In this document: in pieces, positions 43,851-52,816 of the stretch | How the letters are laid out: the number at the start of each line of letters is the position of its first letter | Numbering within the stretch: the stretch's first letter is position 1 | From: Mesorhizobium sp. STM 4661 | Lineage (GTDB): Bacteria > Pseudomonadota > Alphaproteobacteria > Rhizobiales > Rhizobiaceae | Direction: 5' to 3' | Assembly (NCBI RefSeq): GCF_000359125.1 | Contig: NZ_CAAF010000052.1 | Span: forward strand, 30,234 to 94,233 | DNA length: 64,000 nucleotides | Notes under the pieces: model-generated | Told to the model about the DNA's origin: nothing | The model's input: the letters and a program-made list of their open reading frames with translations, nothing else | The model's database searches: none | Position numbers and translations under genes: made by a program

Positions 43851-44912
43851 TCAGTCCGTCAGCAGGATGATATCGTCAGCGTTGCATGAAACCGCGACCG
43901 TGTCGCCAGTCTGGACGGTGGCCGAAGCCGGAGCCTTGGCGATGAAGTGCAGCGCCGGATCTTTGGCTGAGATGGCCAGCACGCGCTTGAAGCTGCCCTG
44001 GAAAACGACATCGCTCACCTCAGCCCTGCCCAGCGCCACGCCTCCAGCCGCGCCAAGGACAAGATGCTCCGGCCGGATGGCGAGGGCGACTTTCGCGCCG
44101 GGCTGCAAGGTACCGGGCAACATGATCGCGCCGGCCGGCGTCGCGACCGAGATCGTCCCGTTTTTCGCCTCCGTCACGTTTCCCTGCAGGATCGTGCTTT
44201 CACCCATGAAGGTCGCGGAAAAGCGCGTCGCCGGCCGCGCATAGACGCGCTCGGGCGGTCCTTCGTCCTCGATGCGCCCGTCATTCATCACCACGCAATG
44301 ATCGGCCAGCGCCATCGCTTCTTCCTGGTCGTGGGTGACATGGATGAAGGCGGTGCCGACGCGCTTCTGGATCGCCTTCAACTCGTCCTGCATCTGGCGG
44401 CGCAGCTTAAGATCGAGCGCGCCGAGTGGCTCATCGAGCAAGAGCACGGCCGGCTCGATGACCAGCGCGCGGGCCAGCGCCACGCGCTGCCGCTGGCCGC
44501 CGGAGAGCTGATGCGGCTTCTTGTCGAAAGCAGACGCCAGGCCGACCAGCGCCAGCGCCTCGCGCGCCTTGGCGGCGCGTGTCGCGGCATCGACGCCTTG
44601 CATGCGCAGGCCGAAGCCGACATTGGCGCCGACGCTCATATGCGGGAACAGCGCATAGTCCTGGAACACCGTGGTCGTCGGGCGCTTCGCCGGCGGCACG
44701 GATGTGCAGTCCTCGCCACGGATGAACACCATGCCTTGGCTCGGGCTGACAAAGCCGCCGAGAATGGAAAGCAGCGTCGTCTTGCCGGAGCCCGAGGGGC
44801 CGAGCAGGATGGTGTAGCTGCCCGGTTCGATCTGCAGCGAGACGTTCTTCAGAACCGTCTGCTGGCCGAAGCGGTGCGAGACTGCACGGATATCGACCAG
44901 GGGCGCGGTCAT
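43851..44912 (-). CDS. Polyamine-type ABC transporter, ATP-binding protein (PotA-like)
   Basis: The 353-residue protein drives import of the substrate caught by the binding protein. It has Walker A GPSGSGKT (about 40), the Q-loop QDYALFPH, the ABC signature LSGGQRQRVALARAL, Walker B VLLLDEPLGALD, the switch His in HVTHDQEEA, and a C-terminal TOBE domain (about 280-350). The TOBE domain places it in the spermidine/putrescine/iron/maltose importer group. ATG at 44912 overlaps the upstream permease stop (ATGA). The frame extends upstream in the same phase but without homology. Confidence 0.92.
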   Translation of the reverse strand: MTAPLVDIRAVSHRFGQQTVLKNVSLQIEPGSYTILLGPSGSGKTTLLSILGGFVSPSQGMVFIRGEDCTSVPPAKRPTTTVFQDYALFPHMSVGANVGFGLRMQGVDAATRAAKAREALALVGLASAFDKKPHQLSGGQRQRVALARALVIEPAVLLLDEPLGALDLKLRRQMQDELKAIQKRVGTAFIHVTHDQEEAMALADHCVVMNDGRIEDEGPPERVYARPATRFSATFMGESTILQGNVTEAKNGTISVATPAGAIMLPGTLQPGAKVALAIRPEHLVLGAAGGVALGRAEVSDVVFQGSFKRVLAISAKDPALHFIAKAPASATVQTGDTVAVSCNADDIILLTD

Positions 44913-45691
44913 GCCGGCTTCCTCCGCAACAGCGTCAGTTCGAACAGCACCACCAGCACGATGGAGACGGCAAACACCAGCGAACCGATGGCGTTGGTCT
45001 TGGGATTGAGACCGGAGCGCAGCAGGTTCCAGATTTCGACCGGCAGCGTGGTATCGAAGCGGGTCAAGAGGAAGGAGATCACGAACTCGTCCCAGGAGAA
45101 GGTCATCGACAGGAAGAAACCGGCGAAGATCGCCGGCGCCATGACCGGCACGGTAATCAGCAGCAGCACCTTCCATTCGGGCGCGCCAAGGTCGCGCGCG
45201 GCGCGCTCTATATTGATCTGGTGGTCGCCCATCTGGCTGTAGATGATGGCGAAGCAGAGCGGCAGGTTGATCACGACATGGCCGATGCCGGCCGCCAGCA
45301 GCGATTTCGGCACGCCGGCCCAGTTGAACAGCACCAGCAGCCCCATGCCGATGATGAGATAGCTGACCGTCAGCGGCAGCGTGATGAGCCCGCGCAGCAG
45401 CGCCGAGCCTGGGAGGGTGAAGCGGGCGAAGCCCCAGGCGGAGAGGAAACCGAGCGTGACGGCGGCGAGCGAAGAGAGGACGGCGACAAGAAGTGAGTTG
45501 ACCAGCGCCGAGGTCAACCGCGTGTCGGAAAGCACAGCATCGTACCAGCGCAGCGACGGGCCGGTGAAGGGCGGGATCGGAAACGACGTCGCCTGCAGCG
45601 AAAACAGCACCAGCACGATCACCGGCAGGAAGATGATGCCGTAGACGACAAGGGCGTAGAGCCAGGAAGCGATACGGACAAGAGCGCGCAT
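44909..45691 (-). CDS. Polyamine-type ABC transporter permease (PotC-like)
   Basis: This integral inner-membrane protein of 260 residues has six predicted helices and a binding-protein-dependent transport domain. The EAA loop reads ERAARDLGAPEWKVLLLITVPVMAPAI, which contacts the ATPase. It resembles PotC/PotI. It starts one base after the stop of the other permease and overlaps the ATPase gene by four bases, so the operon is translationally coupled. Confidence 0.92.
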   Translation of the reverse strand: MRALVRIASWLYALVVYGIIFLPVIVLVLFSLQATSFPIPPFTGPSLRWYDAVLSDTRLTSALVNSLLVAVLSSLAAVTLGFLSAWGFARFTLPGSALLRGLITLPLTVSYLIIGMGLLVLFNWAGVPKSLLAAGIGHVVINLPLCFAIIYSQMGDHQINIERAARDLGAPEWKVLLLITVPVMAPAIFAGFFLSMTFSWDEFVISFLLTRFDTTLPVEIWNLLRSGLNPKTNAIGSLVFAVSIVLVVLFELTLLRRKPA

Positions 45692-45692
45692 C

Positions 45693-46538
45693 TCAGGCCC
45701 GCTCGATCTTCAGCCAGCGGGCGCAGGCGAGATAGGCTGATGTGACGACCGCCATCAGGATGATCGACAGCGCCGAGGCGAGCGGAAAGTCGCCGCGCCG
45801 GCCGATCTGCATCATCACCAACTGCGGCATCAAAAGCTCGTTGTTGCCGCCCAGGATCTGCGGCGTGATGTAGTCGCCGATGCAGAGCACGAAGGTGAGG
45901 AAAGCGCCGACCATGATCCCCGGCAGTGTCAGCGGCAGGACAACATGCAGGAAGGTCCGCACCGGCCCGGCGCCGAGATCGGCGGCGGCCTTGCGGTAGC
46001 TGGGGCTGAGCTGCTTCAGATTGGCGAAGATCGTGAGCGTCAAAAGCATGACGAAGAAATGCACGAAGCCGGTGACGGTGGCCAGCCGTGTGTTGGCGAG
46101 CTGCAGCGGCTCGCTGAACAGGCCGGAGCCGGTCAGCGCGCGGTTGATCACGCCGTTCTGCGCCAGCACCAAGAGCCAGGAATAGGAGCGCACGACATAG
46201 GAGGTCCAGAACGGCAGCACGGCCAGCATCAGCGCCAGCCGCTGCCAGCGTTCCGGCACCTGTTCGGCAAGGATCCAGGCGAAGGGATAGGCGAGCAGCA
46301 CGGAGATGAGGGTGACGATGGCCGTCACCTCAAGCGAGTTCACCATCGCATGCCAATAGGCCGGATTGGCAAAGAACTGGCTGTAGTTGGCGAGCGTGAA
46401 GCTGCCGCCTTCATGCGCCGTGAGGCTGGAAAACCCCATGGCGAGGAAGGGCAGCACAAAGAACAGCAATGTCCAGCCGAGCGCCGGCGTGACCAGCGCC
46501 CAGGGCAAGGCACGCCCGCTGTTTGCGGCAGAGTTCAT
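45693..46538 (-). CDS. Polyamine-type ABC transporter permease (PotB-like)
   Basis: The 281-residue inner-membrane protein has six helices, with an EAA loop of the form YRKAAADLGAGPVRTFLHVVLPL. It starts ALPWALVTPALGWTLLFFVLPFLAMGFSSL, typical of PotB/PotH. ATG at 46538 is chosen because the upstream frame is the antisense-like tail over the binding-protein gene. It begins 13 bases after the stop of the frameshifted binding-protein gene and pairs with the PotC-like permease to form the channel. Confidence 0.92.
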   Translation of the reverse strand: MNSAANSGRALPWALVTPALGWTLLFFVLPFLAMGFSSLTAHEGGSFTLANYSQFFANPAYWHAMVNSLEVTAIVTLISVLLAYPFAWILAEQVPERWQRLALMLAVLPFWTSYVVRSYSWLLVLAQNGVINRALTGSGLFSEPLQLANTRLATVTGFVHFFVMLLTLTIFANLKQLSPSYRKAAADLGAGPVRTFLHVVLPLTLPGIMVGAFLTFVLCIGDYITPQILGGNNELLMPQLVMMQIGRRGDFPLASALSIILMAVVTSAYLACARWLKIERA

Positions 46539-46551
46539 CACCGGCAGGCGC

Positions 46552-47621
46552 TCATTGCGCCTGCAGCATTTCGGTCCACACGTCCTGCATCTTCTTGTCG
46601 AGATCGGCATTCGGCGCCGGATAGGACTGGGCGCGGGCGAGGAAGCCGGGCTGCTCGTCGAAGCGCAGGATCTTCTTTTGGTCTTCGGTGAGCGCCGCCT
46701 TGCTGTTCGCCGGCATGCCCCAATAGCAGGAGGAGGTGGCAAGCCGCGCCTGGCCTTCCGGGCTCATAATGTACTGGATGAACTTCAGCGCCATGTCCTT
46801 GTTCTCTGAATCCTTGAACATGGCCAGCGACTGCGACCACAGCACCGCGCCTTCTTTCGGGATCGAGAAGTCGAGCGCCGGGTTTTCCTTGGCCAGCCCC
46901 GCCGTCACCCATTCGCCGCCGCCGACCAGAATGTCGACCTCGCCGGTCGCCAGCGCGGTCTGGCTGGCGGTCACCTCGCCGACCAGCTTGGCATTGGCCT
47001 TCATCTTCAGCAGCTCGGCCTTGATGGCGGGAAGGTCGGCTTCGGTCAGCGCTGCCGTCTTCTTGCCGATCGCCAGTGCCGCCATGCCGATGACCGGCAG
47101 ATAATAGTCGTAGATGGCGATCTTGCCCTTGTATTTGTCGCCGGTGAGTGTGGCAAGCGACTGCATGTCGGCCGGATCGACCTTGGTCTTGTTGTAGCCG
47201 TCGTGTTGTAGTCGAACTTTTCGGTGATACCGTAGCGCTTGCCGTCGACGACAGTGGATCCATCCATCTTCACTTGCGCAAAGAGGTCGGCCAGGGGCAG
47301 TTTGTCTTCCGGCAACGGTTCGAACAGGCCTTTTTCGACGCCGCGCGGGATGTCGATGCTGTCGATCACCATCACGTCCCAGTCGCCGGGCTGCGACTGT
47401 TCGACGATCGCTAGCCCGGCGCCGGTGCCTTCGAATTCCTTGACATTGACCTTGACGCCGTTGGCCTCCTCGAAGGGCTGCAGCAGTGCCGGGTCGGCGT
47501 GATCGCACCAGATCAGCGCGTTGAGATCAGCGGCTTGAGAGCCCGTCGCAATCATTAATGCTGCGGCCGCGGTTGCCGCGCGCAGATGGGTTTTCAGAAC
47601 GGAGGTAAAATTGCTGGACAT
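46552..47621 (-). pseudogene. Extracellular solute-binding protein (PotD-like), broken by one frameshift
   Basis: The first frame starts at ATG 47621 with a signal peptide (MSSNFTSVLKTHLRAATAAA..., ending GSQA) and reads well to GITEKFDYNTTA; the second frame takes over at YNKTKVDPADM and continues to the stop at 46552. Both halves match a spermidine/putrescine-type binding protein, and the joined length (about 356 residues) is family length. The break is near 47196-47205, where one base appears to be missing. Either the gene is inactive in this strain, which would disable the importer, or the base is a sequencing error. A ggag site lies upstream. Confidence 0.85.
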
Positions 47622-47658
47622 CGAGTGTTCTCCCTTGCCTTTGTGGCTTGTTGCAAAA

Positions 47659-47688
47659 AATTGAACCAATTCTAAAATTGAGTCAATT
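47659..47688 (+). promoter_or_regulatory. Twin palindromic operator in the TetR/binding-protein intergenic region
   Basis: Two copies of AATTGNNNCAATT, at 47659-47671 (spacer aac) and 47676-47688 (spacer agt), lie 17 bases apart centre to centre in the 91-base gap between the divergent genes. Tandem palindromes next to a TetR gene suggest its operator, controlling both directions. Confidence 0.65.
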
Positions 47689-47712
47689 CTGTTTTTGTGG
47701 CAAACAGCCGAT

Positions 47713-48327
47713 ATGAGTGGATTGCGGGCAAGGCAAAAGGCGGACCGGCACCGCCGCATCATCGAGGCGGCGGCGGATCTTTTCCGCGAGGCCGGCTATG
47801 AAGGCGCCAAGATCGAGACGATCGCGGCGCAGGCCGAGGTCTCGGTCGGCACCATCTATAATTACTACCAGAATAAGGGCGATATCCTCGGCGCCATCGT
47901 CTCGATGGAGGTCAACGAGGTGCTGAATGCCGGGCGCGGCGTCGTCGCCAACCCGCCGGCCAATGTCGGCGATGCGCTGGATACGCTGCTCGGCATCTAT
48001 ATCGAGCACTCGCTGCATTATCTCAGCAAGGAGATGTGGCGCCAGGCGATGGCGATTTCGACGCAGCTTCCCGATAGCCCGTTCGGCCAGGCCTATACCG
48101 GGCTCGACCGGACGCTGACCGAGCAGATCCGCGCGCTGATCGCGAGGCTGCAGACGCTCGGCCTGGTGCGCCGCGACATCGACGGGCCGGCCCTCGGCGA
48201 ATTGATCTTCAACAACATGAACATGATGTTCATCGAATTCGTGAAACGCGACGAGGCCAGGATCGCGGAGTTGCGCGCGGCAATACGCCGGCAGAACCGC
48301 ATTCTGGTGGCGGCGATCACGGTTTGA
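47713..48327 (+). CDS. TetR/AcrR family transcriptional regulator
   Basis: The 204-residue protein has a TetR DNA-binding domain at about 9-55 (HRRIIEAAADLFREAGYEGAKIETIAAQAEVSVGTIYNYYQNKGDIL) and a helical ligand domain behind it. It is divergent from the polyamine-type ABC operon with only 91 bases between them, including two AATTGNNNCAATT palindromes. It most likely represses the operon until the transported compound or a derivative is present; this is inference from position. The ATG at 47713 lacks a strong ribosome site, but the N terminus is of family type. Confidence 0.9.
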   Translation: MSGLRARQKADRHRRIIEAAADLFREAGYEGAKIETIAAQAEVSVGTIYNYYQNKGDILGAIVSMEVNEVLNAGRGVVANPPANVGDALDTLLGIYIEHSLHYLSKEMWRQAMAISTQLPDSPFGQAYTGLDRTLTEQIRALIARLQTLGLVRRDIDGPALGELIFNNMNMMFIEFVKRDEARIAELRAAIRRQNRILVAAITV

Positions 48328-48414
48328 GAACGCCTAATTAGTTGACCGTTATTTAGAATAATATAAAGTACTTGCGCGATAGAAGGCGACAATCAACGAG
48401 GGGGGAGTAGCGTT

Positions 48415-48891
48415 ATGAGACGAATTCGTTCAGCAGCATTCCCTATTTTGGTCTCGATTCTGGCAGCGCAGGTATCGGCCGCATCCGCCGACAATTTGCC
48501 CAAGACCGCTAAACCTATGTCGGCGGATGAAGTGCGTGCCGTCTATTCAGGAAAGTCCGCTGTCTGGGACGACGCTCGCGCTTTCTTTGCTCCGGACGGG
48601 AATGTCATCGGTTATAATACAAAGGGGAAGGTTACTTTTTCAGGCAGTTGGAGTGTTTCTTCAAACCGAAATTGCATGAAGGTTGCCTGGAAGTCGATCA
48701 AGTCGGCCGATACCGGTAAAGCGTCCGATTGCTGGCAGTGGTACAAGGACGGAAAGAAGATCTGGACGTTATGGTCGACCCGCTATGATGGCTCCAAACC
48801 CAAGAAGGATGACTATTACCAAGGCGAGTTGAAGAGCCTGAAAGCCGGAGACAAGGTATCCAAGGAATACGCGAAACTGACTAAATCATAA
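48415..48891 (+). CDS. DUF995 domain secreted protein
   Basis: The 158-residue protein has a signal peptide (1-25, ending ASA) and the DUF995 domain: PMSADEVRAVYSGKSAVWDDARAFFAPDGNVIGYNTKGKVTFSGSW with a Cys pair (NCMKVAW and SDCWQWYKDG). The family is found mainly in rhizobia and relatives; the role is unknown, and it is presumably periplasmic. Base composition is less GC-rich than the flanks. A ggggggag site lies upstream of the ATG. Confidence 0.88.
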   Translation: MRRIRSAAFPILVSILAAQVSAASADNLPKTAKPMSADEVRAVYSGKSAVWDDARAFFAPDGNVIGYNTKGKVTFSGSWSVSSNRNCMKVAWKSIKSADTGKASDCWQWYKDGKKIWTLWSTRYDGSKPKKDDYYQGELKSLKAGDKVSKEYAKLTKS

Positions 48892-49152
48892 GCTGATCAA
48901 CGAACGCTTTTTGGGGAGACGGCATTGCCGCCCGGCGAAGCTGCAGGCTTGGGCGCCCTGACTCTGGTCGCGCGCCCGAAGTGCATATCTTGGCGAGATA
49001 TTTAGCACCTCAGTTCTTCGCTCTGTCCGTCGTCGCTGATGCTCCACAGGCGATAAATTCACCATTCAATCAAATAAATACGTCGAAGTAACCAATCAGA
49101 AATTCGCCACCGTCGACAATGCCTGCCGGTCTTATGCCGAAAGGTTCCCCTG

Positions 49153-51021
49153 GTGGCTATCTGGCAACCTCTTTTTGCGAATCTCGCCGCCTCCGCGGTC
49201 ATGCTGGTTGCCTGGAGTTCCGTCGGCGATTTCGTGGCCCGGTTGAGCGAGACACGCCAAAAGCTGCTGTTTGGCGCGGTGATGACCGCGGGCACCATCG
49301 GCTCGATGATGATGGCCTTCGAGGCATCCCCCGGCGTCTACAATGATTTTCGTGGGCCATTGATCGCCGTGACAGGCTTTTTCGGCGGCGTGCCCGCCGC
49401 TGTCATGGCAGCCGGGGCGGCTGTGCTGTACCGCCTCTATCTCGGCGGAGCAGTCTTCTCGGGCGTTTTGAGCATTGTGCTTGCGACGACCATTGGGCTG
49501 GTTGGCTATGCTCTGCGCGGATCCCGGCGCATCCGATACCTGGACCTCATGCTCATGGCTGCCGCGGTCGCGTCTTTCGGTTCCTTGGTTGTGCTGACGC
49601 TGCCCGTGGAAAAGCAGGCTGTTCTGATAGCGCAGCTTTGGCAGCGTGTTTTGCTGGCGTTTGTCGCCACCCTGCTTCTGGGCGCTCTGCTTCTGCAGGA
49701 AATGAGGCGTCGCGAGCTGTCCGTCGCCAACCAGCTTTTTCGCTCCATGGTCGACGCCTTGCCGGATTGTCTGAACATCAAAGGTGTCGATGGCCGGTTT
49801 CTGGCGGCAAATCCGGCTACTGCGAAACTGATGGGAGCGGCGAGCGCGGACGATCTCCTCGGCAAGACCGATTTCGATTTCTTCCCGCCAGAACTCGCGA
49901 AACGGTTTCGTGACGACGAACTGGCGGTGCTTCGGGAAGGAAAGCATGCCACCATCGAGCAGCCAGGCATTTTTGCCGATGGCTCGACCGGTTGGCTGTC
50001 GACTTTGAAGGCCCCGATGACGAACGATCTGGGCGATGTTGTCGGGCTGATCACGCACAATCGCGATGTCACGCTGCGCAGGACGTTGCAAACAAGGCTC
50101 GAAGAGACCCAGGCCCATCTGGATCAGGCGCTTGAGCACATGAATGATGGGCTGGCGATGTACGATCCGGATGGCACCATTCTGTTCTGCAACAATCGGT
50201 TTCGGGAATTGTTTCCTCTCACCGCACATCTGCGGATGCCGGGTGCCAGCTTCGCCGATATCATCCGGGCGTCGGTCAAACTTGGCGAGGAGCCGCTTGC
50301 TCCTCGCAAAAGCCTGGACGATCATCTTGCTGAAAAGCTTGCGACGCTCCGCGAGGACGGCGAGAAGCTGATCGAACTCGGTGATGGCAGAACATTTGCC
50401 TCGCGCAGCAAGGTCTTGGCCAATGGCTGCACGGTGCAGACGATCTCGGATGTAACGGAGCGGCGCAGTTTCGAGAAGAGTCTCGAACGCCAGGCGCTTC
50501 ATGATCCTCTCACCGGCTTGCCAAACCGCGCCTTCTTCAACCGCGAACTCGACAGGCTGGTCGACAAGGCGCGATCGGAGGGCGGCGAGCTTGTCGTCAT
50601 GCTTCTCGACCTCGACCGCTTCAAGGAGGTCAACGACAATTTCGGGCATGCCGTGGGAGACATGCTTCTGGTCGAGATTGCACGGCGTCTCGAGAAGGCG
50701 ATCAGGCGTGGTGACATGGTGGCGAGACTGGGTGGCGATGAATTCGCCGTGCTGATGTACGGTCCCACGGACGGCACCGGCGACGTCAGCCTGGCGACAC
50801 GGATCATGAAGAACTTGTCGCAGCCGCTGAAGATGGACGATGTCACCCTGCTTCCCGGCGGAACCATCGGTTATACCGTCTTTCCCGGGGATCAATCAGA
50901 CCCGGATGGGCTGCTCAAGAATGCCGACAAGGCGCTCTATCAGGCCAAGGCAAGAGGCCGGGGCACCTGGAAAGCCTATGAACCGGGTGCAATTGCGACG
51001 ACCGCCGCTCGACGCGGGTAA
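49153..51021 (+). CDS. Membrane diguanylate cyclase (5TMR-PAS-PAS-GGDEF)
   Basis: The enzyme makes cyclic di-GMP from two GTP. The 622 residues are: an N-terminal 5TMR_LYT-like membrane domain (about 5-180, with GVYNDFRGPLIAVTGFFGG), PAS 1 (about 195-310, LPDCLNIKGVDGRFLAANPA), PAS 2 (about 320-435, LEHMNDGLAMYDPDGTILFCN), and GGDEF (about 450-610) with the active site RLGGDEFAV. An RRGD sequence lies five residues before GGDEF, the inhibitory I-site. No EAL domain is present. The start is GTG at 49153 with aagg upstream. The PilZ protein at 7293 could be a downstream reader, but there is no direct link. Confidence 0.92.
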   Translation: MAIWQPLFANLAASAVMLVAWSSVGDFVARLSETRQKLLFGAVMTAGTIGSMMMAFEASPGVYNDFRGPLIAVTGFFGGVPAAVMAAGAAVLYRLYLGGAVFSGVLSIVLATTIGLVGYALRGSRRIRYLDLMLMAAAVASFGSLVVLTLPVEKQAVLIAQLWQRVLLAFVATLLLGALLLQEMRRRELSVANQLFRSMVDALPDCLNIKGVDGRFLAANPATAKLMGAASADDLLGKTDFDFFPPELAKRFRDDELAVLREGKHATIEQPGIFADGSTGWLSTLKAPMTNDLGDVVGLITHNRDVTLRRTLQTRLEETQAHLDQALEHMNDGLAMYDPDGTILFCNNRFRELFPLTAHLRMPGASFADIIRASVKLGEEPLAPRKSLDDHLAEKLATLREDGEKLIELGDGRTFASRSKVLANGCTVQTISDVTERRSFEKSLERQALHDPLTGLPNRAFFNRELDRLVDKARSEGGELVVMLLDLDRFKEVNDNFGHAVGDMLLVEIARRLEKAIRRGDMVARLGGDEFAVLMYGPTDGTGDVSLATRIMKNLSQPLKMDDVTLLPGGTIGYTVFPGDQSDPDGLLKNADKALYQAKARGRGTWKAYEPGAIATTAARRG

Positions 51022-51097
51022 CGACGCGCCATAAAGGCGCGGCGATCATCAGCGGCTCAACAACTCCGAAGCGACTAATACCTGCATCCGATCGGAA

Positions 51098-51736
51098 TCA
51101 GGCAGCCGGAAGACCCGCCAGAGCGAGAATTTCGGGGGCCGGCGTGATATGTCCGTGCGGTCTGCAGTAGCTGGGGTCGATCGCCCGATAGCCAAGCAGA
51201 TTGGCGAGCGGCGCCAGGATTCCGAGCGCCACTCGCTGGATCGCGGGTGACGGCCGGGTGAAGACGACCACGTCGGCAAATTCCCTGGCGATGACTGCCG
51301 CCTGAAGCGGCGAAGGCCTGCCTTTGCTGTCCACCTTGCCGGCATTGGCCAGGCCGAAGAGCATGCCGATCAGCAGTTCGAAACGGTTCGGGTCGATGTG
51401 GTCGGCGCCGTGCGCCCGTTCGAATTCGATCAGGACATGCGCTTCATCGGTCTTGCTGCTGTTCCACCAATCATGCGCCACGCCAGCCTCCGCCGTTGCG
51501 GATTGGCCGGGCTCCAGGGAGAAAGTCTTCCCAGCGATGCGGGCGTCGAGCCGGCCGCTGAAGACGGTGAACCGTTCGATCATGTTCGGGTGGAAGTGCT
51601 CGCCGACCACCGCAGCCCCCGGCCGGGCGGTCAAATGAGCAATGCCTGGTCCCTGGCCACGGTCTTCGGTGCCACGCAGGATCACGGCAAATTCACCGGT
51701 CACCTTGTTCTCGTAGACATCCCCACAGCGTGACAT
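51098..51736 (-). CDS. Cupin domain protein
   Basis: This protein of 212 residues has a cupin barrel (about 20-115): GEHFHPNMIERFTVFSGRLDARI is motif 1 with the metal-type His/Glu set, and GVAHDWWNSSKTDEAHVLIEFE is motif 2. The last 90 residues are hydrophobic and helical (FELLIGMLFGLANAGKVD, IQRVALGILAPLANLLGYRAI) and may contact membrane. No substrate is evident. It has no obvious operon partner. Confidence 0.82.
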   Translation of the reverse strand: MSRCGDVYENKVTGEFAVILRGTEDRGQGPGIAHLTARPGAAVVGEHFHPNMIERFTVFSGRLDARIAGKTFSLEPGQSATAEAGVAHDWWNSSKTDEAHVLIEFERAHGADHIDPNRFELLIGMLFGLANAGKVDSKGRPSPLQAAVIAREFADVVVFTRPSPAIQRVALGILAPLANLLGYRAIDPSYCRPHGHITPAPEILALAGLPAA

Positions 51737-51899
51737 GGATCAGCTCGTTTCTTACGAATACCGGCGCGCTGATGTCAAAACACCCCGATCGCACAGCTTT
51801 CTTCGCGTGAACCACGATACGCCTATACCCCAAGAAACGTAAGGCGCGAACGCGCGAGCCACTCCATGGCTTCCCGTCAACATGGGCGCAATCGCGATT

Positions 51900-52097
51900 C
51901 TAGCGAGCATGCCTGGGCGGCCGCGAGCGGGGAAACGGCACGATCGTCACCGGCGCTTTCCGGAATTCGGCGATGGCTATTTCCTCGATCAGCGCGTCCA
52001 GTGCCAGGCTGACGCGTTGGCTCGTTTCGTCGAGACCGCAGAGGCGGTTTTGCGCGCACTCCAAAAGCTCGCGCGCCGCAGCGAAGTCGCTTCGCAT
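51900..52097 (-). CDS. Small conserved-looking hypothetical protein (65 residues)
   Basis: The product has a helical N-terminal part (MRSDFAAARELLECAQNRLCGL, then TSQRVSLALDALIEEIAIAEF) and a short basic tail with PFPRSRPPRHAR. Amphipathic pattern and codon composition support a real gene, and short proteins of this kind occur in Mesorhizobium. A ggtg-type weak ribosome site precedes the ATG. No function can be given. Confidence 0.55.
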   Translation of the reverse strand: MRSDFAAARELLECAQNRLCGLDETSQRVSLALDALIEEIAIAEFRKAPVTIVPFPRSRPPRHAR

Positions 52098-52399
52098 GAC
52101 AACACCTATTGGTTTGGCCGCCGCACGGATATTGTCAGCGCGCTAAATTGAGCGATTACTAATATACACAGGAGAAGTTTAATCGAATGGCATTGAATGA
52201 CCGGGACTGGATGCCGGCCGGGCGCGAGTGCATGGGCGCATGAGCAAAAGTAGGGCGATGTCTGTGTGGAGGAGACCGGTGCGCCTCAGCGGCTCCGAAT
52301 CGAACCGTCGACAGTCCTCCTTCGCCAAGGCTTCGGAGGACACTCCTTCGTCTAACGAGCCCCGGGTGGCCTGCCACCCGAAGCTCGAAGAGCGAAGGG
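52098..52399. other. 302-base region with hairpins and a tRNA-like fragment
   Basis: It contains ccgaatcgaaccgtcgac (52295-52312), close to the T-arm of the neighbouring tRNA-Thr; a hairpin gtcctcc/ggaggac (about 52313-52341); and a perfect hairpin cgggtggc/gccacccg (52364-52381). No protein gene is seen. Confidence 0.55.
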
Positions 52400-52475
52400 T
52401 GGTGCCCCCGGACGGAATCGAACCGCCGACCTTCGGTTTACAAAACCGCTGCTCTACCAGCTGAGCTACAAGGGC
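52400..52475 (-). tRNA. tRNA-Thr (anticodon TGT)
   Basis: Read on the - strand, the gene begins GCCCTTG, pairs with CGGGGGC at the 3' end, and has the encoded CCA. The D-arm is GCTC-AGCTGGTA-GAGC, the anticodon loop is TTTGTAA, and the T-arm contains GGTTCGATTCC. It reads the threonine codons ACA and relatives. Confidence 0.95.
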
Positions 52476-52633
52476 ACGGCGCTCCGGTTAGCATATTTGC
52501 TGCGCCAGTAAAGACAAAACTCCATTTTCGGTTATCGGCCCTGCTGCATCGGCTCCCGGGGAAGGCATCCTGAAAACGGCCCATTCGCTTCCTATATTTG
52601 ATCGAGGTGCAATCGCTTGCGCGAGGGTGTCGC

Positions 52634-52801
52634 ATGATCAGACTTGTCATCATTCTGCCGATCGTCGTGGTGGCCTGGCTTCTCCTGGTGAAGCTTATCA
52701 GGGACGTGAAGAACGCCAATGTCGACTGGACCGGGGTTACCACCATCGTCGGTTTCATCGCGCTTGCCTTCTGGCTGCGCCACGTCACCGGCATGGGCTG
52801 A
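52634..52801 (+). CDS. Small two-helix membrane protein (55 residues)
   Basis: The protein has two hydrophobic helices: IRLVIILPIVVVAWLLLVKL (about 2-21) and VTTIVGFIALAFWLRHVTG (about 34-52), joined by the polar loop RDVKNANVDWTG. The ATG at 52634 has gaggg about 8 bases upstream. It resembles short hypothetical membrane proteins of rhizobia. The function is unknown. Confidence 0.7.
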   Translation: MIRLVIILPIVVVAWLLLVKLIRDVKNANVDWTGVTTIVGFIALAFWLRHVTGMG

Positions 52802-52816
52802 ACCGGCGAAAGAGTG

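Noticed and set aside
49132..50895. Open frame of 587 codons on the - strand
   Set aside because: Antisense to the diguanylate cyclase gene with GGDEF and PAS motifs.
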